Of a DNA stretch of 32,807 nt, positions 1-8,330 are shown piece by piece. The position numbers were made by a program, and so were the translations under genes. The first letter of the stretch is position 1. Each line of letters starts with the position of its first letter. The notes under the pieces were generated by a model. That model saw only the letters and a program-made list of their open reading frames with translations, was not told the DNA's origin and ran no database searches. The DNA comes from a virus. The stretch lies in the IMG/VR virus record IMGVR_UViG_3300007735_000624, positions 1 to 32,807 of that record; one strand, given 5' to 3'.

Positions 1-128
1 AATCCCTGGAACGACGAATTATAGAAGAGCTCAGAAACTTCCCAGCAGGTAAACATGATGATATGGTAGATGCTTCTGCTGGAGCATTTAATGAGCTTGT
101 AAATAAATCTTCAGTTTATGACTGGTAA
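1..128 (+). CDS. terL: terminase large subunit, C-terminal end (partial)
   Basis: This is the tail end of the large terminase, the ATPase/nuclease that packages DNA. From about position 18 to the stop at 126-128 the frame reads IIEELRNFPAGKHDDMVDA and then AGAFNELVNKSSVYDW; FPxGKHDD is a hallmark of terminase C-termini. Positions 1-15 encode NPWND in frame 1, which continues the terminase frame that leaves the right edge (GNVYI), but frame 1 then hits a stop at 22-24. Reading PWND and then IIEEL needs one extra base near 15-18. The gene is therefore either split by a real one-base deletion or carries a sequence error. The portal gene follows after 5 bases. Confidence 0.85.
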   Translation, partial: SLERRIIEELRNFPAGKHDDMVDASAGAFNELVNKSSVYDW

Positions 129-133
129 ATGAT

Positions 134-1480
134 ATGAAGCTATTCGGACTAGAAATTAGAGCAGTAGGTAAAGAGCCTAGAAATAGAGATAGCCTAGCTG
201 TAGGTAATCCCTATGTAGGTACAAGCAGTACTCTAGGAGGCTATCTTAGATACTCCTCTACTGATAGAAACTGGAGGCTGGAGGCAGGTCAGCTAGAGAG
301 TAACTCTACTCTAGCGATAGGAGTCAATAAAATAGCTTCTAAAGTAGCTCAGGTCAGCCTAGAGCTTAAGACAATAAACCCAGATGGTAGTAAGGTTTAT
401 GAGCCTAGCTATTACCTCTTTCCATTTACTAAGCCTATGGCTGGCTTGGATGAATCAGTACTTCTCAAGAGCATAACTGTTAGCCTGAAACTTTATGGAA
501 ATGCTTACCTCCTGAAGAGAAGAAGTAAGACTGGTTACCTCCTCGGCCTCATACCTCTTATGCCGTGGCAGGTAGTACCTAAATCAGATAGCTATATAGA
601 TGGAAATCCTAACAGAGGAGGAGATCTGATAACCAGATATCAGGTAACTCCTTATGGAGGAGGCTCTATGTTCTATGTAGCTCCTTCAGATATAGTTCAT
701 TTCAGAGATGGTTTAGTAGATCCTAATAATCCTGCTCTGGGCTTATCAGCGGTAATGGCTTGCTTGCGTCAGGTAGTTACAGATAATGAAGCTAGTAACT
801 ACTTTGCTACTCTTATGACTAATATGGGTATCCCAGGAGTTATCTTCTCTCCTAAAGATGCTAATGCTATCCCTCCTACTACAGAGCAGAGGCTATCTAT
901 GCGGGAGAGATGGTTATCATTTACCAGGGATAGGAGAGGTCAGGCTATGGATCTACCTGGAGCTTTTGAGATAACCAGAGTAGGTATGAGCCCGACTGAT
1001 ATTCAGGCTATAGAGCAGAAGGTTCACGGTATGACTGAAATACTCTCAGCCTTAGGAGTAGATCCTATGGTACTAGGTTTACCTTCTGATACTAAAACCT
1101 ATAACAATATGAAGGAAGCTAGGGAAGGCTTCATAGAAGATACTATTCTCCCTCTGCTCTATATCATCAGCTCTACTCTTGAAAGAGCCTTTAGGGAAGA
1201 AGGTTTAGTACTTCCAGATAATCAGGAGTTTGCGTTTAATATCTCAGCCTACAGAGAGCTGGAAGAAGATATTACTATTAAGTTTGATAGAGCCAGGGAG
1301 ATATTTAAGGCTGGAGGCTCTAGTAGAGGAGAGTATAGAAAGGCGGTAGGCTTCCAAACTGATTTAGATGATCCTAGAACCTTCTTCGATTTACAGAGCT
1401 TTACTAAGCCAGCAGTAGCTACCAGGAGATACTCTGCTAAAGAGAGAGATAGGCTAGAAGAGATCCAGCTAGATAACTGA
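134..1480 (+). CDS. phage portal protein (HK97 type)
   Basis: This 448-residue protein has the length and position expected of a portal, the dodecameric ring at the capsid vertex through which DNA enters and leaves. Its sequence fits the HK97-type portal family: an N-terminal stretch leading to LLKSITVSLKLYGNAYLLK, then GLIPLMPWQVVP, SDIVHFRDG and a C-terminal helical region (QAIEQKVHGMTEILSALGVD, then LGLPSDTKTYNNMKEAREGF). It lies directly between terminase and the head morphogenesis gene, whose ATG overlaps its stop (TGATG at 1478-1482). Arginine is almost always AGA/AGG here, unlike the capsid gene further on. The call rests on family resemblance plus conserved gene order. Confidence 0.93.
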   Translation: MKLFGLEIRAVGKEPRNRDSLAVGNPYVGTSSTLGGYLRYSSTDRNWRLEAGQLESNSTLAIGVNKIASKVAQVSLELKTINPDGSKVYEPSYYLFPFTKPMAGLDESVLLKSITVSLKLYGNAYLLKRRSKTGYLLGLIPLMPWQVVPKSDSYIDGNPNRGGDLITRYQVTPYGGGSMFYVAPSDIVHFRDGLVDPNNPALGLSAVMACLRQVVTDNEASNYFATLMTNMGIPGVIFSPKDANAIPPTTEQRLSMRERWLSFTRDRRGQAMDLPGAFEITRVGMSPTDIQAIEQKVHGMTEILSALGVDPMVLGLPSDTKTYNNMKEAREGFIEDTILPLLYIISSTLERAFREEGLVLPDNQEFAFNISAYRELEEDITIKFDRAREIFKAGGSSRGEYRKAVGFQTDLDDPRTFFDLQSFTKPAVATRRYSAKERDRLEEIQLDN

Positions 1481-2226
1481 TGATTAACCTGATTTCTGTT
1501 AAATCCTTCAGCTCTGATACTCCAGCTCAGGTACTGGTTAGAGCTCTTCCTTCAGCCTTCTCTCCTATGGGAGATAGATCTCATAACCTCTGGTTTCAGG
1601 ATATGCTTACCTTTAACTGGAATAAAGCCTTAGGTATAGCTAACAAGTTAGGAGCTGGAGAGATTTCTATAGAGAAATGGGCTGACGATTTCTTTGAAAC
1701 GCTTATTCAAACTAATGCTAATGCTAACTGGATAGGTAGAGACTTAATAACCTTCGATGCGACTAAGTTTGAAGCTATGGATATCCTTAAGGGAAGAGGC
1801 TTAGCTGATATAGATGCCGAGTACTTAGCTGGCTTTATAGAGGATCTAGAAGATGGTCGTTACACTAATGAAGATGGATCCTTAAATATGAATCGCATAA
1901 AGAATAGGATGCGTCTATACCTTGGGAAGGCTAGAGGAGTAACTGCTCAAGCTAGTATAGATGGACTCCCTCCTGAAACTGAAATCTACTGGAGATTAGG
2001 TAGTAATGAGAAGCATTGCGGTGAGTGTCCAACACTAGCGAGTATTTCTCCTTTCCTTCCTGATGATCTATTTACTACTCCTGGAGCTGGAGAAACTCCC
2101 TGCTTAGGTAACTGTAAGTGTCATTTAGAGTTTAAGCTGGATGAGGGAAGCCTATATGAAAGAACGGTTAACACTCCTTACCCAGTTAATCTAATGTTAG
2201 ATGAAGAGGATATAAATAACTTATGA
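1480..2226 (+). CDS. putative head morphogenesis / minor head protein (SPP1 gp7-like)
   Basis: The 248-residue product is translationally coupled to the portal and overlaps the protease gene by 4 bases. Its C-terminal third has the pattern seen in phage minor head/morphogenesis proteins: an aromatic YWRLGSNEKHCGEC, then PDDLF, a PGAGETPCLGNCKC motif and a short hydrophobic end. The spaced cysteines (CGEC and CLGNCKC) are probably metal ligands. Family members are minor capsid components needed for head assembly or for DNA retention near the portal. The N-terminal two thirds are helical and not diagnostic. The call depends on the C-terminal motif and the position between portal and protease. 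Confidence 0.7.
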   Translation: MINLISVKSFSSDTPAQVLVRALPSAFSPMGDRSHNLWFQDMLTFNWNKALGIANKLGAGEISIEKWADDFFETLIQTNANANWIGRDLITFDATKFEAMDILKGRGLADIDAEYLAGFIEDLEDGRYTNEDGSLNMNRIKNRMRLYLGKARGVTAQASIDGLPPETEIYWRLGSNEKHCGECPTLASISPFLPDDLFTTPGAGETPCLGNCKCHLEFKLDEGSLYERTVNTPYPVNLMLDEEDINNL

Positions 2227-3365
2227 AATTGACTCCGCCAGAAGCAGTTCAGAGAGCCTGTAAAAGAGGTTTAGATCTCTATGATGAGGGATATGGAGGA
2301 GATGGTTTAGAGCCAGCTACCATTAAAGAGGCTAGAGCTATGGCTGATGGAGAAGCAGTTACTGAGGCTAAGGTCAGGAAGGCTTATAGATGGTGGAGCA
2401 GAAATGAAAGATTTCTAGATGAGGAGCCTAACTCTCCTGCTATGGTATCAGCTCTGCTCTGGGGAGGAGCTCCTGGGAGAAGCTGGTTTAGAAGCCTCTA
2501 CAACGATTTAATGAAGGAAGAGAAAAGTATGAATATCAATAATAGACAATTAAGGGAGTTCACTCTTAGAATGACTGGAGCTGAGGAAACCTCCTCCGCT
2601 GGGCTTGGAGGTATGGCTCTGGCTTATGGTCAGATGGATAGTTATAAGACTGTATTCGCTCCAGGCTCTGCTACCGCCTGCTTACCTGACTTTGTAAAGA
2701 ACGGTAGCTTCCTGGCTTCTCACGATGCTGATGAATTAGCCATAGGCTTTATTAGATCAGCTACAGATAATGGAGCTGGAATAGAGGTAGAGGTAGATTA
2801 TCATACTACTCAGGATGCGATGGATGCGAGAACTGTAGCTATGGAGAGGCTTAAGGCTGGAAAGAAAGTAGGCTTGAGCATAGGCTTCCAGATAGCTAAT
2901 TACGTTGAGGCTTCTGATGGAGAAATGTTACTCCAGCTAGCTTCTGATCTAGGCTATGATCTGAACCTCTTTAACCAGGAAGAGATTAAGAAGTGTAAGG
3001 GAGAGTGTTACCTGATTATCAGGCTGGCTAAGATCCTAGAGGTTAGCCAGGTTAACTTCCCAGCAGTTCCTGAATCTGAAGCTAAATCAGTTAGAAACTC
3101 GTCTAAAGATTTAGGAAGTACTCCTGATGGTATTTCCTTATCAGATCAGCTAGATCAGATTCTTGAATCTGTTAGAGCTGTAACTCTGAGAGCTCAAGAG
3201 GTACAAGCCTTGAGAAGCTCTCAAAAGAAATCTATCGGGAAATCTACTCTTGAGAAGGTTAAGGAGCTAAGGGATAGCCTGAACTCTCTAATCTCTAAAG
3301 CTGATGAGCCTACAGCTCTGGAGCGACAAGAGGCTATGATGAAACGAATTAAGGAAATGCTATGA
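2223..3365 (+). CDS. prohead protease with N-terminal accessory domain
   Basis: This 380-residue protein combines two parts. Residues 1-100 form a small domain (GGDGLEPATIKEARAMADGE, then VRKAYRWWSRN) that is common next to phage head proteases. Residues 103-285 are an HK97-type serine prohead protease: GxALxYGQMDSYKTVFAPGS, His167 in ASHDADELAIGF, Ser219 in KKVGLSIGF and a typical EVSQVNFPAVPESEA strand. Such proteases cleave the capsid delta domain during maturation. The last 90 residues are charged and helical and could act as scaffold. An internal ATG at 2529 follows a purine-rich GGAAGAG and could start a shorter protease-only form. The stop overlaps the capsid ATG. Confidence 0.88.
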   Translation: MKLTPPEAVQRACKRGLDLYDEGYGGDGLEPATIKEARAMADGEAVTEAKVRKAYRWWSRNERFLDEEPNSPAMVSALLWGGAPGRSWFRSLYNDLMKEEKSMNINNRQLREFTLRMTGAEETSSAGLGGMALAYGQMDSYKTVFAPGSATACLPDFVKNGSFLASHDADELAIGFIRSATDNGAGIEVEVDYHTTQDAMDARTVAMERLKAGKKVGLSIGFQIANYVEASDGEMLLQLASDLGYDLNLFNQEEIKKCKGECYLIIRLAKILEVSQVNFPAVPESEAKSVRNSSKDLGSTPDGISLSDQLDQILESVRAVTLRAQEVQALRSSQKKSIGKSTLEKVKELRDSLNSLISKADEPTALERQEAMMKRIKEML

Positions 3366-4573
3366 AATCAATTCAAGAACTAAATCAGCAGTTAGCTGGT
3401 GCAGTACAGTTTGTAGATGAAACTCTCAAGCGGTACGAAGGTAAAGGCGTAGAAATGCCAGCGGATGTAGAGGCACGGTTTAACCAGGCTTCTAATGATA
3501 TGCTGGAAGCTAAAGCAGAGCTGGAGAAGAGAGCTAATCTTGAATCCGCTAGAGCTATGCTTACGACTCCTGGAGAAGCTCCTTCCATTATGGGTAAGGC
3601 TCAGGCTCCTGCTCAGGAAGAGGCTCTGGTACGAGCTTGGAGAGGCTATCTTCGAGGAGATTCAAGCCAGCTAACTCATATCCGAGCTAACCAGCAGGTT
3701 AATCCTAACGTCCAGGGAGGCTTCTTAGTTCCTACAGTACTTGCTAACGAAATCATTCGCCCAGTTGATAATCCTATCTTCTTGCGACAGATTTCTAACG
3801 TGCAAGCTATTGCAGGTAACGTTAATATCCCTTCTCAAACTAACCGAGGTACTGCTTACTGGCAGGGAGAAACTGAGCCAGCTATCTCTACTTCTGTTAA
3901 CGTAGGTCAGCGGGACTTTAAGCCTCATCGGGTAACAGTTAAGACTTCTAACTCAAGGCTCCTCGTAGAGTCAGCAGTTATCAACGTTGAGAACTGGCTC
4001 GCTAATGAGCTTGATTATAACGTTAGGCTGAAAGAAGAAGAGGCTGGTATGGTCGGAGATGGAGTAGGTAAATGGCTAGGTATCTTTACTGCTTCTAACG
4101 ATGGTATCCCGACTTCTCAGGATGTTACTACTGTAGGAGCTTCTATTGCGGCTGATGATATTCTCAGTACTCTGATGAACGTTAAAGCTACTATTAGAAA
4201 TCGTGCAGTATGGGTAGGATCACGTCAGTTTATTACTGCGGTAATGAAGCTCAAGGATACGGCAGGTCAGTATATCTTTACTGATTCTAATGGAGTAGGT
4301 AATACTCTAGCTGTAGGTACTCCTATGGTGCTTAAAGGTCGGCCTCTCTATGAAACTGAATCAGCTCCTAACACGTTAGCGGCTGGTACTTATGCGGCGG
4401 TATTCGGAGATTTCTCCTACTACCGAATCTATGATTTCTTAAATCTTACGATTCAGGTATTGGATCAGGATCCTTACGCTTCTGCTGGAGAGCTAGGCTA
4501 TGTAATGCATCGCTACTCAGATGCGGCTCCAGTACTCGCTGAAGCCTTTACACGATTGCGGGTGAAACCATGA
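3362..4573 (+). CDS. major capsid protein (HK97 fold)
   Basis: This 403-residue protein is an HK97 gp5-type capsid subunit. Residues 1-100 are a charged helical delta domain (LNQQLAGAVQFVDETLKRYE) that would be removed by the protease encoded just upstream. The mature part begins near NPNVQGGFLVPTVLANEI and continues with the family hallmarks IPSQTNRGTAYWQGE, KTSNSRLLVESAVINVENWL, a GDGVGKWLGIF insert and VFGDFSYYRIYD. The exact cleavage site is inferred, not seen. Codon use stands out: most arginines are CGA, CGG, CGT or CGC, and CpG is frequent, whereas portal and tail genes use AGA/AGG. This may reflect selection for high expression. Confidence 0.95.
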   Translation: MKSIQELNQQLAGAVQFVDETLKRYEGKGVEMPADVEARFNQASNDMLEAKAELEKRANLESARAMLTTPGEAPSIMGKAQAPAQEEALVRAWRGYLRGDSSQLTHIRANQQVNPNVQGGFLVPTVLANEIIRPVDNPIFLRQISNVQAIAGNVNIPSQTNRGTAYWQGETEPAISTSVNVGQRDFKPHRVTVKTSNSRLLVESAVINVENWLANELDYNVRLKEEEAGMVGDGVGKWLGIFTASNDGIPTSQDVTTVGASIAADDILSTLMNVKATIRNRAVWVGSRQFITAVMKLKDTAGQYIFTDSNGVGNTLAVGTPMVLKGRPLYETESAPNTLAAGTYAAVFGDFSYYRIYDFLNLTIQVLDQDPYASAGELGYVMHRYSDAAPVLAEAFTRLRVKP

Positions 4574-5025
4574 TGAACTTTAATGAACTTCAGATCGTTA
4601 CTGTAGCTCCTGATTCTACGGCGGCTACTACTCGTACCTTGGCGGCTGGTACTACTGCAGTTAACTCAGCTACAGTAGATGCTATCTCTGATTTCTCTGC
4701 TAACTTTGTTATCGCATTAGGTGCGATTACGGCTACTGGTACTGGTAGCTTTAAGCTACAGAGATCTGATGATGGTACTACCTGGGCTGATATTACTGGA
4801 GCAGTTCAAACTTTTACAGATGCAGATGCTAATAAGAACATCGTTATCTGTATCTCGGAAGTAGTTAATCGCTACCTTCGAGTAGTTACTACGAGAACTA
4901 CTGCTAACTCAGCGGTAGGAGCTATGCTCTGCTTCCTGGAGCCTAGATCAGTACCAGTTACTCAGGTTACTACTGGTATCCAGAACGCTTACCAGCCTAT
5001 CGTAGTCTCACGTTCTAGCATCTAA
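4570..5025 (+). CDS. putative capsid decoration protein
   Basis: The 151-residue product overlaps the capsid stop (ATGATGA at 4570-4576) and shares the capsid gene's enriched CGN arginine codons. It is rich in Ala, Thr and Val, with strand-like segments and a motif FKLQRSDDGTTWADITG followed by NKNIVICISEVVNRYLRVVTT. That kind of β-sandwich signature appears in small proteins coded beside capsid or tail genes. Position and codon use suggest an abundant virion protein, probably a head decoration or cement protein. I do not recognise a specific family. A role in stabilising the expanded capsid is inferred from context only. Confidence 0.5.
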   Translation: MMNFNELQIVTVAPDSTAATTRTLAAGTTAVNSATVDAISDFSANFVIALGAITATGTGSFKLQRSDDGTTWADITGAVQTFTDADANKNIVICISEVVNRYLRVVTTRTTANSAVGAMLCFLEPRSVPVTQVTTGIQNAYQPIVVSRSSI

Positions 5026-5029
5026 GTTA

Positions 5030-5632
5030 ATGGCTTATATCTCAGCATCGGAATTAGCTTCATACCTTCTCTCCTATGGATTCGTAGAAGAGGAGATAGA
5101 TACAGATACCTCTCAGAGGTATCTAGATGGAGCTATTTCCGACTGGGAGAGGCTAGTAGGAGTAACTCCCTTCCTAGCTGTAAGCTCTACTAGAACTTTT
5201 GATCCTAGAGATATACAAGCAGATAGAAGAGGCTATATCTTAGATCTCAGTACTCCTCTATCTGCTCAGCCTAGCCTGGTTAAATCTGGAATAGATGGAG
5301 CTAACCCAGGTACTACTTTTACACTTTATACAGATTATCTGCTTCCAGATAATAATGCTCCTTATACTCAGCTCATCTTTAAGAGCTATCCTCTCTTTAG
5401 GCTGGAAATTACTGGAGCCTGGGGATATAAAGCCTCTGGAGGGATAGGAGCAGATGTTAATAATGCTCTCTACTACTTAGCCTCTGCCAGAGCTATAGAA
5501 GAGCTTAACTCTGCTGGAGGTACTAAGAGCCGTATTAAGACTGGGCTCATAGAAATCAGCCAGCCAGATGATCCTACAATTCTGTTTAGAAAGAGAGCTA
5601 AGGAGATAGCTGAGAGCTATAGGCTATTCTAA
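5030..5632 (+). CDS. head-tail connector / adaptor protein
   Basis: This 200-residue protein occupies the first connector slot after the capsid genes. It has the features of gp6-like adaptors: an N-terminal helical segment (SASELASYLLSYGFVEEEIDTDTSQRYLDGAISDWERLVG), a central β region with a turn (DYLLPDNNAPYTQLIFKS), GAWGYK and a C-terminal helix that ends in AKEIAESYRLF. Adaptors of this type form a ring under the portal that extends the DNA channel. Its stop overlaps the next ATG (TAATG), as expected in this tightly packed late operon. The family call is based on layout plus order. Confidence 0.65.
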   Translation: MAYISASELASYLLSYGFVEEEIDTDTSQRYLDGAISDWERLVGVTPFLAVSSTRTFDPRDIQADRRGYILDLSTPLSAQPSLVKSGIDGANPGTTFTLYTDYLLPDNNAPYTQLIFKSYPLFRLEITGAWGYKASGGIGADVNNALYYLASARAIEELNSAGGTKSRIKTGLIEISQPDDPTILFRKRAKEIAESYRLF

Positions 5633-5973
5633 TGGTTCCCTTTAAGCCTCATAGCTTTAGAATATTCTCTGAATCTGCTAGGCAGGATGCTAATAAAGTC
5701 ATAGAAGGCTTTAATCCTGATCTACCTGGAGTATGGGTAAAGGGATGCTCTCAGGCTCTATCTCCCAGCTCCTCCTATGATGTATTCGGAAGAGATGTTA
5801 CTGATGGATTCGCTTTCTACGTTGATATCTCAGATACTACTCTCTCAGCTCTAGAGGTAGGAGGCTTCATAGTTTGGGAGGGAGAAATCTATACCATAGA
5901 AACTATTCAAACTAACCAGCAGGGAATACTTACAGATCATACTGCTATCTTTGGTATAAAGGTGAGATACTAA
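5632..5973 (+). CDS. head closure (stopper) protein, putative
   Basis: The 113-residue product is small and mostly β-structured, with FAFYVDISDTTLSALEVGGFIVWEGEIYTIETI resembling the head-closure/head-tail joining family: a short barrel with a buried glycine turn before the xxI/VxW strand. In siphoviruses this protein seals the filled head and receives the tail. It sits between the adaptor and the next connector gene and overlaps both by one to a few bases, which matches the canonical order. The sequence evidence alone is modest. Confidence 0.55.
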   Translation: MVPFKPHSFRIFSESARQDANKVIEGFNPDLPGVWVKGCSQALSPSSSYDVFGRDVTDGFAFYVDISDTTLSALEVGGFIVWEGEIYTIETIQTNQQGILTDHTAIFGIKVRY

Positions 5974-6416
5974 TGAGCCATTACTCCTCTATCTTTAATG
6001 CAATAGCCATAGCTGTTAAACAAGCCTGGGACGTAGAAAGTACCTCTCCTGGGAGAAGTAACAAGCTAAACCTCCAGCTACCTAAAGCAGTTATTACCTT
6101 GAATTCAGTTCAGAGGAGCTTATCAGGTAGATCTGTAGAGCAGAGCTGGAGCTGGAGCATCGGAGGATTATTCAGCCTGCCTACTGTTCCTGGCATAGAT
6201 CCTCAAGAGCTCATGAATAATAAGGCTGAGGCTCTTATAGATATCCTTACTCCTTTCTCTGAGCTGAGTAACTCTATCCCTTCTGTACCTGCTCCTTTTG
6301 GAGGAGTAGCTTATAATCCTCTTGTAGAGAGCTGGGAGCCTATTCCCTTAGATGATGCAGATAATGCGGTAGCAGTTAACTTAACCTTTACCTGTAAATC
6401 TACCGTATGGCAGTAA
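5973..6416 (+). CDS. putative tail terminator / tail completion protein
   Basis: This 147-residue protein begins with a helix (SSIFNAIAIAVKQAWD) and continues with LNLQLPKAVITLNSVQRSLSG, an extended region and a final strand AVAVNLTFTCKSTVWQ. A helix followed by four to five strands ending in a long C-terminal strand is typical of tail terminator proteins, which cap the tail tube and bind the head. It lies in the connector cluster two genes before the tail tube gene and overlaps the following gene by 10 bases. An alternative is another neck component, since the next gene could also fill that slot. Confidence 0.45.
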   Translation: MSHYSSIFNAIAIAVKQAWDVESTSPGRSNKLNLQLPKAVITLNSVQRSLSGRSVEQSWSWSIGGLFSLPTVPGIDPQELMNNKAEALIDILTPFSELSNSIPSVPAPFGGVAYNPLVESWEPIPLDDADNAVAVNLTFTCKSTVWQ

Positions 6417-6988
6417 AGAAGACTTCTACCCAGAGCTACCTAGATACTAAGAAGAAATTCCAGCTTCTAAATCTCTCTATGTCTCAAGCTGTAGAGGTTA
6501 TCAAGAAGAACGTTAAAGATGATATGACTGAGTTAACCTCTGGAGCTTCTCCTGAAGGGAAGGAAAGAGAGAAATGGTTAGCTAGGCTAGGTCATCCGTA
6601 CGGTCGTAGATCTGATGATGCTGGCAATAAAGATTTCGGTATGCAGAGAGGAGCCTCTAGATACAAGAGAGGGAAGGATAAAGGTAAAAGGAAAGGAAAG
6701 GCTCCTCTGCTACCCATAGGGAAGATTTCTGGAGGCTTGCAGAGAAGTAAATACGTCAATATAGATAGGAAAGGTACTAGCAGATGGATCCTATCAGCAG
6801 GCTTTAACTCTCAGGCTAAAGGTGCGGTTTATGTCTTATTACCGACTGGTACTAAGAAGATGGTAGCTAGAGGTATCTGGGGAAAGAGCAGAAATGGAGC
6901 TGAGAGCGGAGAACTTGGAAAGAGGATTAAGCAGTACAGAAAGGCTTTTAGAGATATGTATATTTCTAAACATAAGAAAGGTAACTAA
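6407..6988 (+). CDS. putative neck / HK97 gp10-like protein
   Basis: The 193-residue product is strongly basic, with a central lysine/arginine-rich stretch (SRYKRGKDKGKRKGK) and a C-terminus of GKRIKQYRKAFRDMYISKHKKGN. The N-terminal helix (LSMSQAVEVIKKNVKDDMTELTSG) with a following loop resembles gp10-like neck proteins that join connector and tail in HK97-type phages. The assignment rests on position just before the major tail protein and on that helix. The basic patch could contact DNA in the neck channel, but this is inference. Confidence 0.45.
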   Translation: MAVKKTSTQSYLDTKKKFQLLNLSMSQAVEVIKKNVKDDMTELTSGASPEGKEREKWLARLGHPYGRRSDDAGNKDFGMQRGASRYKRGKDKGKRKGKAPLLPIGKISGGLQRSKYVNIDRKGTSRWILSAGFNSQAKGAVYVLLPTGTKKMVARGIWGKSRNGAESGELGKRIKQYRKAFRDMYISKHKKGN

Positions 6989-7747
6989 ATGAAATACTCA
7001 GGAGATCTAGTCGCATATACGCTGGGAGGTACTAGCTACCTTGCAGATTTCACGAACGTCAGCTTTAAGGTAGGAGCTAATGTAGAAGAAGGGAAGGGAG
7101 GAGCCCAGAGGCATAGTAACTCAGTACCAGTTAAAAGAATGTTTGAAGCTAGAACTGAGATTATGAGAACAGTTACTGGAGCCCGCCAAACTTCTCTAAC
7201 TATGAGCGTAGCTAATCTGGTAACTGATGTAGTAGCTAAGGTTAGAAACGTAACCATTAACGTAAATACTACGCTTCAGGAGTGCTCTGCTAGAGCTGAT
7301 GAATTCCAAACTCATCAGGCTACTGGTACTAAGCATACTGGCTCTGCTACTCTTCAGATTCTGGATGCAGATACTACTACTCTCTTTGATACACTTAATG
7401 GATCTCTGGCTGGATTAAATACTACGCTTAGCCTTACAGTAGGAGGAGTAGTACTGGTGCTTCCCGTAACTCTAACTGGAGCTGAGGTTACAGTAGAGAG
7501 AGATAACCTGATTCTGGTTAACGTAGACTTTGAGCAGAGAGGTACTCCTACTACAGCTACTGGATCTACTCTCCTTACCTCTGTATTAACTGGTACTAGC
7601 CTCTTCACCATAGTTTGCCAGATAGCTACTGTAGGAACTTATACTGGTAACTCAGTTATAGAGTCCGCTACCTTTACTATGCCAGAAGAAGGTATCGTAA
7701 CGGAACAGTATAACTTTAAGGGATTAGGTCAGCCAGTCAAGAGCTGA
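6989..7747 (+). CDS. putative major tail (tube) protein
   Basis: The 252-residue protein is Thr/Val-rich and β-dominated. It sits exactly where the tail tube gene belongs, after the connectors and before the frameshifted chaperones and tape measure. A first region (about residues 1-160) may be the tube β-sandwich (SYLADFTNVSFKVGANVEE, then HTGSATLQILDADTTTLFD). The last 90 residues (TLTGAEVTVERDNLILVNVDFEQRGTP) could be a surface domain. The ATG follows the previous stop directly. I infer the function mainly from gene order. Confidence 0.6.
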   Translation: MKYSGDLVAYTLGGTSYLADFTNVSFKVGANVEEGKGGAQRHSNSVPVKRMFEARTEIMRTVTGARQTSLTMSVANLVTDVVAKVRNVTINVNTTLQECSARADEFQTHQATGTKHTGSATLQILDADTTTLFDTLNGSLAGLNTTLSLTVGGVVLVLPVTLTGAEVTVERDNLILVNVDFEQRGTPTTATGSTLLTSVLTGTSLFTIVCQIATVGTYTGNSVIESATFTMPEEGIVTEQYNFKGLGQPVKS

Positions 7748-7758
7748 TAGGAGAAATT

Positions 7759-7875
7759 ATGGCTAAGAAAGAAGAAGCAAAAGTAGAAGAGCTAGGAGGA
7801 GGTTTCAGAGCTGAGCAGTGCGGAGAGGAGGCTCCTGCTAAGCCTCAAGATCAGGTAGCTGAGGAGAAAGAATGA
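7759..7875 (+). CDS. small hydrophilic protein of unknown function
   Basis: A 38-residue reading frame lies between the tail tube and chaperone genes. It starts at ATG 7759 after GATAGGAGAAATT, a good ribosome binding site, and its stop overlaps the chaperone ATG (ATGA at 7872-7875). The product is very rich in Glu and Lys (MAKKEEAKVEELGG, ending DQVAEEKE) with one cysteine and has no recognisable domain. The strong site and translational coupling support real expression. It may serve mainly to couple translation into the chaperone gene. Confidence 0.55.
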   Translation: MAKKEEAKVEELGGGFRAEQCGEEAPAKPQDQVAEEKE

Positions 7876-8330
7876 AGAGGGAAATAGCTACTAATCTGGA
7901 TGATTTAGTAGGTAAGTACTCTCAGCCTCAGGAAGCAGATACCTATGTAATAACTCTCCCAGGAGGAGAAGAAATTACCTGTAAGGTTCCTGATAGAGTA
8001 GGCTTCATAGAAGGCTTTAAGGCTGAGTTAACTAAATTCTGGAGGCTCATAGAGAGTAAGAAAGTACCTCCTGCCTGGGAGCCTTATCTCCCTTTAACCT
8101 GGGATGAAGCGGTAGCAGTAGTCAGCCTTTACTATAACTCTACTGAGCCTACTAAGTTTAGCCAGTTTCAGGCTCTAAGAATGAGTACCGCTGGAGGAGG
8201 CTATATCCTTCTGAACCTTCAGGATCAGATGGAGAAGTATCACCATAAGATTAGCTATGAGCAGTTTGTAGAGGAAGTAGAAGAGGGAAAAGAAACCTCC
8301 TCAGAGATGACGTTAGAAGATGGAAGCTAA
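7872..8330 (+). CDS. tail assembly chaperone, short form (gpG-like)
   Basis: This is the zero-frame 152-residue product. It lies in the invariant slot between tail tube and tape measure, where siphoviruses encode paired chaperones that bind the tape measure protein during tail assembly. The sequence is acidic and helical (DRVGFIEGFKAELTKFWRLIESKK, then LTWDEAVAVVSLYYNSTEPTKFSQFQALRM) and ends in an acidic tail (EQFVEEVEEGKETSSEM). The slippery heptamer GGGAAAA at 8285-8291 lies near its 3' end in the correct phase. No close family member is recognised by sequence, as is usual for these proteins. Confidence 0.75.
   Translation: MKREIATNLDDLVGKYSQPQEADTYVITLPGGEEITCKVPDRVGFIEGFKAELTKFWRLIESKKVPPAWEPYLPLTWDEAVAVVSLYYNSTEPTKFSQFQALRMSTAGGGYILLNLQDQMEKYHHKISYEQFVEEVEEGKETSSEMTLEDGS

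Noticed and set aside
7036-7611. Minus-strand frames of 73 and 85 residues inside the tail tube gene
   Set aside because: They are shadows of a well-supported plus-strand gene, rich in Val/Thr/Ser by reverse codon use and without start signals.
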